Source: CAZDQL01 sp964507325 (GTDB taxonomy: Bacteria; Planctomycetota; UBA1135; GCA-002686595). Taken from it: DNA of 64,000 nucleotides. Shown here in pieces: positions 35,872 to 43,871 of this stretch. Position 1 is the stretch's first letter; each line of letters begins with the position of its first letter. Below the pieces are notes generated by a model that made no database searches, had not been told where the DNA came from, and worked only from the letters and a program-made list of their open reading frames with translations. Location of the stretch: positions 1 to 64,000 of the forward strand of contig CAZDQL010000004.1 in assembly GCA_964507325.1 (NCBI GenBank). Reading direction: 5' to 3'. The translations under genes were made by a program, and so were the position numbers.

Positions 35872-36999
35872 TCAGCGCGCACATGCGAGCACCCCCTGCC
35901 GGATGCGGTCGAGACCGCTGGTCAGGTAGTCGTGAGGCAGGCCGAAGCTGATCCGCAGACAACGGTCGATGCCGAAGTGATCCCCGGGGACGACCAGCAC
36001 ACTGTGCTCGTCTCTCAGCCGCTCGACCAGTGCGGTCGAGTTGACGTCGATGTCGTAGCGAGCGAAAGCGATGGCGGCAGCGTCCGGCGAGAAGATGTGG
36101 AAGGTCTCGCCGTGCTCGAGGGCCCACTTCTCGAGCACCACGTAGCCGCGCCGGATGTAGTCGCGCGTGCGACTGAGGATCTTCGGTCGCACCTCGGGTG
36201 AGAGGGCCAGCGCCGCGAGCTCGTTCGAGAGGGCCGTGGTCGCGATGGTGGTGTACTCGTGCCGGGCCCACATGTCGTCGAGGGTCTGTGCGGGACCGAC
36301 GGCCCAACCGGTGCGCAGGCCGGGGAGCCCGTAGGCCTTGCTCATGCTCCCGACGGCGATGACCTTGTCGTAGAGGCCGTGGAACGAGGGCGTCTCCTCT
36401 TCCCGCTCGCGCTCGGCGCCCCGGTAGACCTCGTCCGCGAGGATCCAGGCGCCGCAGCGCTCGGCCGCGGCGACGATGGCTCCCATCTCCGCCTCGGTCA
36501 GGATGCGACCGGTCGGGTTGTTGGGATTGCAGACGCAGATCAGTTTCGTGTCGGGGCCGATCTGCGCATCGAGCTCGGCGAGGTCGGGCGCCCAACCCGT
36601 CGCCTCCACGAGGTTCAGGCTCTTGACCCTGACACCGCGGTTGCGCGCCACGCCCCACACCTGCATGTAGTTGGGACGCATGATCAGCGCCTCATCGCCC
36701 GGTTCGAGCAGCGTGTGGATGGTGAGGTAATTGGCCTCGGCCGCGCCGACGGTGACGAGGACATCGTCTGCGGTTGCTCCGGGGTAGAGGCTCGCGATCG
36801 TCTCGCGCAGCGCCACGCTGCCGTTGGCCTGGGGGTAATTGATCTCGAGCGCGAGCAGCGCGTCGACCCCTCCCCCTCCCCACTCGAGCAGCTCGCCGAG
36901 CGTCAGTGGGTGGACGCCGCTCTCCGAGAGGTTGTAGTCGACGACGTTCTCCCACTTCGACATCATCCGTTCCATCTCGAACGGCTCGAACTTGGTCAT
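35872..36999 (-). CDS. class I/II PLP-dependent aminotransferase
   Basis: A 375-residue fold-type I enzyme. ATG at 36999 has GGAG eight bases upstream; the frame is open further up but unlikely. NPNNPTGRIL carries the conserved Asn, LADEVYRG the Asp that binds the pyridine nitrogen, and SMSKAYGLPGLRTGW the Schiff-base Lys. An RISFG-type motif near the end supplies the carboxylate-binding Arg. It transfers amino groups between an amino acid and a keto acid in the cytoplasm; the specific pair is unknown. It is followed after 34 bases by the OCD-family gene. Confidence 0.88.
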   Translation of the reverse strand: MTKFEPFEMERMMSKWENVVDYNLSESGVHPLTLGELLEWGGGGVDALLALEINYPQANGSVALRETIASLYPGATADDVLVTVGAAEANYLTIHTLLEPGDEALIMRPNYMQVWGVARNRGVRVKSLNLVEATGWAPDLAELDAQIGPDTKLICVCNPNNPTGRILTEAEMGAIVAAAERCGAWILADEVYRGAEREREEETPSFHGLYDKVIAVGSMSKAYGLPGLRTGWAVGPAQTLDDMWARHEYTTIATTALSNELAALALSPEVRPKILSRTRDYIRRGYVVLEKWALEHGETFHIFSPDAAAIAFARYDIDVNSTALVERLRDEHSVLVVPGDHFGIDRCLRISFGLPHDYLTSGLDRIRQGVLACAR

Positions 37000-37158
37000 G
37001 TGGCTGGCTCCAGTGCACCCTGACGACTGTGAAGGAGTGTCTACCGTGGTGTAGTGTTCCGGCGACTTCCAGGCCTGCAGGTGGGTCCGCAAGTCGCGTA
37101 GGGGCTCGAGGATAGGCTGGTCCGCCCGCTGCGGCGGGGCTTTCTTCCCAGGAGACGC

Positions 37159-38316
37159 TCAGGGCTCGAGCAGGAGTTCGTGGGCCCGGGCGCGGACGGA
37201 GACGACGCGGGGCTCCCGATCCCGCTCCAGGAGCACGACTTCCTCGTGGAGGTTGGTCGTGGGGCAGACGTGGAGCGGCACGAGGAAGACGAGCTCGCCG
37301 CGCTCCGGGCGCGGCCCCTCGCGCACGCGCAGCGGAAGGTGCTCCTCGCTCGGAGCGAGCGCGACGAGGCCGGGGTGGCCGATCACGAAGGCGAGAGGAT
37401 CCCCCGCCTCGGCGGCAATCGACTTCGAGCCCGCATCCACCGTGGCGATGTCCGCTGCGGGATGGCTGACCACCCGAGTCGCCACCACGGCGGCGGGCAC
37501 GAGATCGAGGTCGGGATTGTCCTGCTCGGTGCGCCAGTCGTGGAAGACGACGGTGCCGGGAGAGACGCGATGACGTGTGCCCTCGAGCGCGGAGAAGGGC
37601 GGGTAGGCGAGGGCGTGGAGGAACGCGGGAGTTCCGCTGGTGACGATCTCGTCGGGCCGGTTCCCCTCGCCTTCCAGGCGCGTCACCAGCTCGAGCAGCC
37701 GGTCATAGCCCGCGAAGGCCGTCCGCCGGCGAGCGGCGAGGTCGGGGTCGTGGAGATGTCCGTCGTAGTAGTGCACGCCGCGGAAGCGCGGCCCCGCGGC
37801 CTGGGCCACAACGAGGATCGTGTCCGTATCGTCCTGCGGGATCCCCGTGCGGTGCATGCCCGGGTTGACGTCCACGAAGATCCCGACCTCTCCAGGCACC
37901 TGCGCCACGACGTCGGGATCCTCGACGAGGATCGAGACGCGCGTCGCGGGGAAGGCGCGGGCGATCTCGCCGATCCGCGCGAGGGCGGGGCCCCTGTGGG
38001 GATAGGCGACGAGGACGTCGCCGCCCTCGATCCTGCGCTCGCGCATCGTCTCGGAGAGAACCCCGAGCTCGCGCGTGGTGGCGCACTTGAACTGCCGCAC
38101 TCCGCTCGCCAGGAGCTCCGCGAAGATCTCGGGGATCTTCGTCGTCTTCACGTGGGGCCGCCAGCGATCGGGATTCCCGCCCGCGTGGGCGAGTACGCGA
38201 CCCACGTTCTCCCGGACGTGGTCGAGATGCACGATCAGCGCCGGAGACAGCAGGCGTTCCTCGAGCCCCGGAGGCAAGGCGAAGTCGCGGGGATCGAGAT
38301 CGAGGAGGCGTGTCAC
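37159..38316 (-). CDS. D-threonine aldolase/D-serine dehydratase-like PLP enzyme
   Basis: A 385-residue fold-type III enzyme with an alanine-racemase-like barrel. RPHVKTTK contains the PLP Lys. FVDVNPGMHRTGI and YYDGHLH are barrel motifs, and HVCPTTN near the C terminus matches the His-x-Cys metal site of the D-threonine-aldolase/DSD family. These enzymes cleave or dehydrate beta-hydroxy amino acids with a divalent metal; beta-hydroxyaspartate aldolase (BhcC) belongs here. The start is taken as GTG at 38316, with no good ribosome site. It precedes the aminotransferase and OCD genes on the same strand, with 159 bases between, so a shared amino-acid pathway is plausible. Confidence 0.85.
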   Translation of the reverse strand: MTRLLDLDPRDFALPPGLEERLLSPALIVHLDHVRENVGRVLAHAGGNPDRWRPHVKTTKIPEIFAELLASGVRQFKCATTRELGVLSETMRERRIEGGDVLVAYPHRGPALARIGEIARAFPATRVSILVEDPDVVAQVPGEVGIFVDVNPGMHRTGIPQDDTDTILVVAQAAGPRFRGVHYYDGHLHDPDLAARRRTAFAGYDRLLELVTRLEGEGNRPDEIVTSGTPAFLHALAYPPFSALEGTRHRVSPGTVVFHDWRTEQDNPDLDLVPAAVVATRVVSHPAADIATVDAGSKSIAAEAGDPLAFVIGHPGLVALAPSEEHLPLRVREGPRPERGELVFLVPLHVCPTTNLHEEVVLLERDREPRVVSVRARAHELLLEP

Positions 38317-38464
38317 GGGTCCGTGGTGTCGTGCATTCTAGTCGCCGCGATCCCGCCGATCCCGTGGAAGCGCAAGCGCTCGGCGCCGCGGGAGGCACGT
38401 CCCGGGCTCCTCGAGCCAGCGAGTCACCTCCCCACCCCGTGAGGGTCGGCACACTGCGACACCA

Positions 38465-38503
38465 CCAGGACGTGTCAGGGCCTCGAACCAATCGCCAGCG
38501 CCC
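38465..38503 (+). repeat. dispersed intergenic repeat B, copy 2
   Basis: CCAGGACGTGTCAGGGC followed by CGAACCAATCGCCAGCGCC parallels 62008-62047 (CGAACCAGGCATCAACGCC). The first 17 bases equal 16765-16781. Confidence 0.55.
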
Positions 38504-38601
38504 CCGTCCAGTACTTGCCATCGATTCTGGGAATCCAGGGCTGCTCGTAACGCAGAGCAACCGTGCCGCGTATTAGGGCCACCACCCACCCGGAGACTCC
38601 C

Positions 38602-39528
38602 ATGAAGACCACCGCACTGGCCGTCACCGGCCTGCTCACCCTGGCCCTCACCTCACCGCTCCAGGCGGACAGACTCGACAAGTCCCTGGTGCCCTCGGAC
38701 ACGCCCTTCCTGGTCCACCTGGACGTCCGGGGTCTACTCGACAGCACCCTGGGTCAGATGGCGGTGCAAGCCGTCCTGGGCATGGAGGACTTCGAGCTCG
38801 AGGAGCTGCAGCGGGAGTACGGCATCGATCCCCTGCGCGACATCGAGTCGGTCACGCTCTTCTCCTCCACCGGTCTCCCCAAGGACAGCGTGGCCCTGGT
38901 GCGCGCGAGTTCCGCCGTCGACGGGCTGATCGAGGTCCTCTCTCAGAACGATGAGTACAGCCGCCGGAAGGTCGAGGGCCTCGTCCTGCACACCTTCGAC
39001 GAGGTGAGCGCCTACGTCCACTCCGACGGCGATCAACGGCTGATTCTGCTCTCGGGCCACAAGGAGCAGGTCCTGATCCTGAAGGCCGCTGCCGTCCTGC
39101 GTGGAGAAGCCCGCAGTCTGGCGCAGGGCTCCAAGACGGGCCTGCTCGCCACGCCCCTGGAATCGAGTTTCCTGTACCTGGAGGTTGGCAGCGCCATCCG
39201 CGAGCTGATCGGGGAGACGCCCGCCTCCCAGATCGGCAAGCTCGCCAAGCGCCTCACCGTGCAGGTCGGAGAGAGTGAGGGCAACACCTTCCTGCACGCC
39301 GAAGTGGAGTCGTCCGACGCCGAGAACGCCCAGAACCTGGGCAACGTCGTGACCGGCATCCTGTCCCTGGCGCGGCTCGCCGGCGGAGAGGAGATCCCGC
39401 CCTTCGCCCTCGACGTGCTCGACTCGATCGACGTCTCCGTACTCGGCAGCCAGGTGCGTCTCGAGCTCGAGATCGACAGCAGGCAGCTCGTCGAGGAGCT
39501 GGCGAACCTGGCCGAAGAGGGCATCTGA
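38602..39528 (+). CDS. secreted protein of unknown function, first gene of a sigma-factor operon
   Basis: A 308-residue protein with CGGAG before ATG at 38602 and a clear signal peptide (about 1-22). The body alternates beta strands and amphipathic helices without recognised catalytic motifs. It has repeated DVRGLL, SVTLFSST, HAEVES and VRLELEIDS type strands, as in planctomycete proteins that measure fit or accumulate small values; I do not recognise a named family. Its TGA is followed at once by the TTG start of the sigma factor gene, so the two are coupled. It may be a periplasmic partner of the sigma/anti-sigma pair. Confidence 0.75.
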   Translation: MKTTALAVTGLLTLALTSPLQADRLDKSLVPSDTPFLVHLDVRGLLDSTLGQMAVQAVLGMEDFELEELQREYGIDPLRDIESVTLFSSTGLPKDSVALVRASSAVDGLIEVLSQNDEYSRRKVEGLVLHTFDEVSAYVHSDGDQRLILLSGHKEQVLILKAAAVLRGEARSLAQGSKTGLLATPLESSFLYLEVGSAIRELIGETPASQIGKLAKRLTVQVGESEGNTFLHAEVESSDAENAQNLGNVVTGILSLARLAGGEEIPPFALDVLDSIDVSVLGSQVRLELEIDSRQLVEELANLAEEGI

Positions 39529-40140
39529 TTGTCCGAGGGCGCCGCGCACGACCCCGTCTCGAAGGACGCCACGGCCAGGGAGCTGGCCCTGGCGGCTCGA
39601 CGGGGTTCGCGCGCGGCCTTCGCCGCGCTCGTCGAACGGTTCCAGGAGCCGCTCCTGTCATTCCTCGACCTGCGCGCGCACTCGCGTGCCGACGCCGAGG
39701 AGCTGGCTCAGGAGACCTTCCTGCGCGCCTGGCAGCGACTCGAGCGCTACGACCCGCGCTGGCGCTTCTCGACCTGGCTGTTCACGATCGGTTCCCGCCT
39801 GCTCCGGTCGCGCTACCGCCGGTCAGATCCCATCCCGATGGGGGAAGAGCTGCCCGAACGCGTCGTTTTCGAAGACCCCGCCAGCCACGCGAGCCAGGCC
39901 GAGGAGCGCGAGAACCTGTGGGCCCTGGCCGCCGCGGTGCTCTCCGGCGATCAGCGCACCGCCCTCTGGCTGCACTACGTCGAGAGGCAGGACTGCGCCT
40001 CGATCGCCGCCGTGCTCGCAAGACGCGAGACCACCGTGCGAGTGATGCTCTGCCGTGCCCGCCAGCGCCTGGCGCGCCACCTCGAGCCCCCCCTGAAGGC
40101 CGACGCCCCTCTGCCCCTCGCCCAGGAGGCCCACCCGTGA
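39529..40140 (+). CDS. ECF-type RNA polymerase sigma factor
   Basis: A 203-residue sigma-70 family protein. Region 2 is seen in RADAEELAQETFLRAWQRL and the promoter-recognition stretch RFSTWLFTIGSRLLRSRYRR. Region 4 is seen in QRTALWLHYVERQDCASIAAVLARRETTVRVMLCRARQRL. The start is TTG, directly following the TGA of the upstream gene. It directs RNA polymerase to a small set of promoters in response to an envelope or internal signal. The next gene overlaps its stop and encodes a membrane protein, the usual place for an anti-sigma factor. Confidence 0.88.
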   Translation: MSEGAAHDPVSKDATARELALAARRGSRAAFAALVERFQEPLLSFLDLRAHSRADAEELAQETFLRAWQRLERYDPRWRFSTWLFTIGSRLLRSRYRRSDPIPMGEELPERVVFEDPASHASQAEERENLWALAAAVLSGDQRTALWLHYVERQDCASIAAVLARRETTVRVMLCRARQRLARHLEPPLKADAPLPLAQEAHP

Positions 40141-40568
40141 TCCCCCCTGATCCCCTCGCCGAGCGCCTGCGGGCCGATGCCCTCCAGCGCCGTCGACCCC
40201 CCGCGCCTGGCTTCACCCGGCGCGTAATGGACGCGATCGACGCCCAGGGGGAAGCGAGGCGGACTCGCCGGCCCGCCCGCCTCCGGCTCCTGGCCGTCGC
40301 GGCCGCGGCGTTGCTCGTTGCCGCGGCCGCCTGGCGCTTGGCCCGGCCGGAAGCCGCGAGCGCGGTCGAGGGCGGGGACGCGCAGCGGCTCGTGCGCATG
40401 GTGCTGCCCGAGGCCTTCGCCGACCTGGCCCGCGCGGCCTTCCCGAACCCGGTTGAGGACTCCCTGCGGCGCGAGCTCGACGCGCTGTTCGCGGACGCTG
40501 GCCAGGTGGCGGGCGCACTCGCCGAGGGCTTGCCGCGGCCGATCGCGAAGTACGCCCTCGAGCAGTGA
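40137..40568 (+). CDS. small membrane protein, putative anti-sigma factor
   Basis: A 143-residue protein. GTG at 40137 overlaps the sigma factor stop as GTGA, with AGGAGG seven bases upstream. The N-terminal 45 residues are basic and presumably cytoplasmic, followed by one hydrophobic helix (about 48-65, LRLLAVAAAALLVAAAAW) and a roughly 75-residue outer domain. No zinc-binding ZAS motif (HxxxCxxC) is present, so the anti-sigma role rests on gene order and topology alone. Confidence 0.65.
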   Translation: MIPPDPLAERLRADALQRRRPPAPGFTRRVMDAIDAQGEARRTRRPARLRLLAVAAAALLVAAAAWRLARPEAASAVEGGDAQRLVRMVLPEAFADLARAAFPNPVEDSLRRELDALFADAGQVAGALAEGLPRPIAKYALEQ

Positions 40569-40740
40569 GAGGTTCACTGGGAGCGCGGAATCAGCGTCTC
40601 TCATCCCATCTACGGGGACTTGGATCGGGCCTGCGATCCCGCCACTCGAGCCCTGCACCAACGCCCCTGAGAGCCTCGGGAAGGTCCGTACCGCCCTTGC
40701 GTATGATCCCGGAGACCCGCCATCCCCTCCGGATCCGATC

Positions 40741-42135
40741 ATGAGCCCCTCGAAGCCCCTGCTGGCCCTGCCGCTCCTCGTCCTCTCGCTGCAGCCGCCC
40801 TCCGGCGGGGTCGAGTGGGAGACCAACCTCTCCGCTGCGCTCGAGGGGGCGGCGGAGCGGGGCGGCGTCGTCTACGTCGCCGTCGGCATGCGGGGCGAGG
40901 GGCGCACGGCCCGCCTGCGGAAGGAGGTCTGGGACGAGCGCGATGCCGTGACCGCGGCGGGAGGCGCGAGCTTCCTGATCGCCTGCGCCGACATCCACAG
41001 GGATGGCAAGCAGTGCCCGGTCTACTCCGGCGTGAGCTGCCGCGACCACATGCGCCTGGAGGTCGAGCTCCGCGAGGAGCTGCTCGCGGCGTCGGCTTCC
41101 GGCGTCGTCGCGACCCCGCAGCACGTGTGGCTCGACCCGGAGGGCGAAGTGCTGCTCTCGGTTCCCTACGAGCTGGACCTGGACGAGCTGCGCTGGTGCT
41201 TCTGGCTGGCGAGAGCGCGCGTCGACGAGGAGCGAGCGGGACCGTCCCCCGAAGACGCGCGTCCGCCACGGCGGCTGCTCGTCGGCGAGCTCTACGCCCC
41301 CGGTCCCGTGGACCCGCTCGGCCGGGGCCTGACGACCGTGGAGGTCGAGGAGAACGTCAAGGAGCTCAAGGGCTCCATGCTCGGCGGGGGACGGATCGGT
41401 CGCATGCTGCGGCTGCTCTTCACCGACGAGGAGGAGGCTGTGGACTACGCGCGCATGGAGCTGGGCTCCGCGCTGCTCTCGTGGGGTGGGACGCAGATGC
41501 TCGAGCGGGCCGTGCACACGATGGGCGTGCTCTCCCCCGCTGAATACTGGGAGGTCATCGCCGGCTTCACCCGGGAGGCCAAACCGAGCGTGCGCAACGA
41601 GACGGCAGTGGCACTCGAGCAGCTCGGAGAGCGCAGAGCCCTCAAGGTCGTCAAGGCGGCCCTGTCCAAGGAGAAGGACCCGCTCGTGCGCAAGAACTGG
41701 CTGCGGGCCCTCGGCGCTTGTGGCTGGAAGGACAAGAGCACGCGCAAGAGCCTGCTGAAGACCGTCCAGAAGGAGGCGGACGATCTCCAGCGGCGCAATG
41801 CGCTCTTCGCCCTGGGCTATCTCCTGCCGCACCCGGACGTGGACGCGCGGCTGCGCGAGGAGCTCCGCGGCGCGGCGCTGCCCGAGGACCGCCTGGCCGC
41901 CGCCTGTGCCATGGCCCTCTCGCGGCGACCGTCCTTCAGGCCCGACCTCGCGCAGGCGATCGAAGGCTGCGCGGACGAGAAGCTGCGCGACGACTTGGAG
42001 CGGGCTGCGAGCGTGCTGGCAGGTGAGAACCTGCGGGAGATCGAGGAGCCCGCGACGCGCGTCCTGGGCGACACCCTGAAGCGCGAGCGCATCTTCTTCC
42101 ACGCCCGGGGCGGACCGGTGGTCTCCGGCCGCTGA
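40741..42135 (+). CDS. secreted protein with thioredoxin-like N-terminal part and HEAT repeats
   Basis: A 464-residue protein starting at ATG 40741 with a signal peptide (about 1-19). Residues of about 30-150 (VVYVAVGMRGEG, ASGVVATPQHVWLDPEGEVL) look like a thioredoxin fold, but the CxxC site is absent. Residues of about 250-450 are helical HEAT-like repeats (VRNETAVALEQLGERRALKVV, VRKNWLRALGACGWKDKSTR), typical of protein-binding scaffolds. No catalytic function can be assigned. The frame is open further upstream, but the 172 bases between it and the preceding gene look non-coding. Confidence 0.75.
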   Translation: MSPSKPLLALPLLVLSLQPPSGGVEWETNLSAALEGAAERGGVVYVAVGMRGEGRTARLRKEVWDERDAVTAAGGASFLIACADIHRDGKQCPVYSGVSCRDHMRLEVELREELLAASASGVVATPQHVWLDPEGEVLLSVPYELDLDELRWCFWLARARVDEERAGPSPEDARPPRRLLVGELYAPGPVDPLGRGLTTVEVEENVKELKGSMLGGGRIGRMLRLLFTDEEEAVDYARMELGSALLSWGGTQMLERAVHTMGVLSPAEYWEVIAGFTREAKPSVRNETAVALEQLGERRALKVVKAALSKEKDPLVRKNWLRALGACGWKDKSTRKSLLKTVQKEADDLQRRNALFALGYLLPHPDVDARLREELRGAALPEDRLAAACAMALSRRPSFRPDLAQAIEGCADEKLRDDLERAASVLAGENLREIEEPATRVLGDTLKRERIFFHARGGPVVSGR

Positions 42136-42866
42136 CGGCCAACCGAGGCCCTGCGGGAGGCCGTCAGCGGCGGGAGACCACGGGCCAGCCCCGGGCAGCA
42201 GCACGCTCCACCCACTACCAAGACGCTGGGCGTGAGTCGATCCAGCCTGGGATCCGGCACCCGATCTCGGTGCCAATGCCCCGACCCCGGCCTGGGAACC
42301 CACCCGTGGGGTCCGGGAACGCGGTCGAAGCGCCAGGCGTCGATCCCCCCCAGGCCTCTGCCACGCTGGCGGTCCCGGACCCTGTTGTCGTCCTGGGCCA
42401 GGTCTCATGTCCCCTCATGACCATCCGATTCCAGGCCTCCCGATGGACATGAGGGGACTCGAGCGGACAATGGCGGGCATGCAGGGGCACCGTGCCCGCC
42501 AGATTGCCAGGTTCCCGAGCTGAATGTCGTCGGTTCGAATCCCATCGCCTGCTCCACCCAAACCTTTGCAGGGGCCACACTTGGACACTCCGCAGCATAT
42601 GCGCGATCGTAGGTGCCGATGAGTTGTGCCGATTTGGTCCCACCTTCGTGCGGTCTCGCTGCATAGTCCCTTGCGCAGGCCCCAGCCCCAGCATCCGAGC
42701 AATGCTCCTCTCCCGGGCACTTCTTGCCCGAACGGAGGAGCGTCGCGTCCGAGCCGCCCACTCCGGGTAGCTCATGCAACCACTGACACTGATGATCCGC
42801 GATCTCGAGCCTTCCGTTGATCTGGACAGGTAGCTGAGCGCAGACGACGAAAAGGACTCAACACGA
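42136..42866. other. long intergenic region with a decayed tRNA
   Basis: These 731 bases have no supported protein gene. Several frames are open on the minus strand, but their translations contain the MGFEPTTF and GDGIRTDDIQLG strings that arise from reading a tRNA backwards. A GGGCAC-C-GTGCCC hairpin (42485-42497) precedes the tRNA-like segment. The rest shows nothing I recognise. Confidence 0.6.
42501..42556 (+). pseudogene. degenerate tRNA-Gly(CCC)-like 3' two thirds
   Basis: From AGATTGCCAGG through TTCCCGA (anticodon loop, CCC), GTCGTCGG and the T loop TTCGAAT to GCCTGCTCCA, the order matches the 3' part of bacterial tRNA-Gly with an encoded CCA. Pairing is broken: the T stem has a C-C mismatch, the anticodon stem two mismatches, and no normal D arm precedes it. 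A possible acceptor strand GCGGGCA (42474-42480) pairs only partly. It is read as a tRNA pseudogene or an old attachment-site fragment. Confidence 0.55.
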
Positions 42867-43193
42867 ATGGGAACTCGCCTCTACATCGGCAACATGTCCT
42901 GGGACACCACCGAGGACACCCTGATGGCCTTGCTCTCCGAGGGAGGGCGCACCGTCAAGGAACTGCACATCGTCACCGACCGCGACACCGGTCGGCCCCG
43001 TGGCTTCGCCTTCGCTGAATTCGGCAGCCAGGCCGATGCGCAGTCCGCCATCGCCGACCTCAATGGGAAGGACCTCGACGGTCGCCAGCTCCGGGTGAAC
43101 GAAGCCGAGGAGCGCAAGCCTCGCTCCGGCGGCGGGCGTGGTGGCTACGGCGGCGGAGGCCGCGGCGGAGGCCGCGGCGGCGACCGCTGGTAG
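42867..43193 (+). CDS. glycine-rich RNA-binding protein with one RRM domain
   Basis: A 108-residue cytoplasmic protein. The RRM spans about residues 3-80, with RNP2 LYIGNM and RNP1 RGFAFAEF, the aromatic residues that stack on RNA. The tail (about 86-108) is a run of Gly and Arg ending GGDRW. Such proteins in cyanobacteria and Planctomycetota bind single-stranded RNA and are often cold-induced, as chaperones or decay regulators. AAAGGA lies 11 bases before ATG. It is a single-gene unit with a long leader region upstream. Confidence 0.9.
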   Translation: MGTRLYIGNMSWDTTEDTLMALLSEGGRTVKELHIVTDRDTGRPRGFAFAEFGSQADAQSAIADLNGKDLDGRQLRVNEAEERKPRSGGGRGGYGGGGRGGGRGGDRW

Positions 43194-43242
43194 TCCTCGC
43201 CTGATCCAGGGACGCCGTCTGCTCCCCCGGCTGACACAGCCG

Positions 43243-43767
43243 GTGTCGCGAACGGCGTCCACTCCCTCCGCCCCACCGGAGCAAGCCATCCGACACCGCC
43301 TCTACCGCCCCGACGGAGCCACCACCCTGGTCGACACCGACCTATGGCTCTGCATCCTCGATGTCGCCGTAGCCGGTGGTTGGCGCCCCCAAGGCACCAA
43401 GCACCCGGAGCCCACCCTCTGCCGCGCCTCGACGCACCCCATGCCGTGGGAGTCGCTGGCCTACTTCCTGCCGCTGGGTCAGAGCATCGACGGCAAGGAC
43501 GCCCGCGAGATCGCCCGCTGCTCCTCCGCCGGCCTGGCCAGCGTCTCCGACACCGAGGTCCCCCTGCAGGGCAAGGCCTTCGGCGAGGAGAACACCCTCG
43601 CTCTCCTGCGCCGCGCCGCCGCCGGCGATGAGATCCCGCCCGCCGACACCGAGGCCGCCTTCGAGATCCTGAGCGGGCCGCCGAAGGTCCAGGCGAAGGC
43701 TCTGCTGCGCTTCTTGCAGGGCGGGCACGTCACCATCCGGCCCGAGCGGGATCACCCTCCGGGCTAG
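43243..43767 (+). CDS. hypothetical protein
   Basis: The frame starting at GTG 43243 gives about 174 residues. From RHRLYRPDGATTLVDTDLW onward the composition is protein-like, with GGWRPQGTKHPEP and PMPWESLAYFLPLGQSIDGKDAREIA. No signal peptide, membrane helix or known motif is seen. The start is uncertain: there is no good ribosome site, and an upstream frame overlaps the end of the RRM gene. The region RHRLYRPDG to the stop is more reliable than its first 30 residues. Confidence 0.55.
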   Translation: MSRTASTPSAPPEQAIRHRLYRPDGATTLVDTDLWLCILDVAVAGGWRPQGTKHPEPTLCRASTHPMPWESLAYFLPLGQSIDGKDAREIARCSSAGLASVSDTEVPLQGKAFGEENTLALLRRAAAGDEIPPADTEAAFEILSGPPKVQAKALLRFLQGGHVTIRPERDHPPG

Positions 43768-43775
43768 ATCCCATC

Positions 43776-43805
43776 CGGGCAGGCGCAGCTCGGTGGATCA
43801 GCACA
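43776..43805 (+). repeat. dispersed intergenic repeat G, copy 2
   Basis: Matches 31121-31150 over the first 20 bases exactly. Here it lies between the hypothetical protein stop and the convergent C25 peptidase. Confidence 0.6.
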
Positions 43806-43871
43806 CGCGGCCCGGCAAGCGCTGGACCGGTACGGACACCCGTACCGACCTCCGGCGTTCCCCGCTGCACA

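Noticed and set aside
37118..37146. Rho-independent terminator with stem CCCGC-TGCG-GCGGG and following CTTTCTTCC
   Set aside because: It has a T-rich tail only on the plus strand, where no gene ends; the stem is five pairs long.
42405..42779. Minus-strand proteins containing MGFEPTTF and GDGIRTDDIQLG
   Set aside because: These strings arise from translating a tRNA sequence backwards; the underlying DNA is a degenerate tRNA-Gly.
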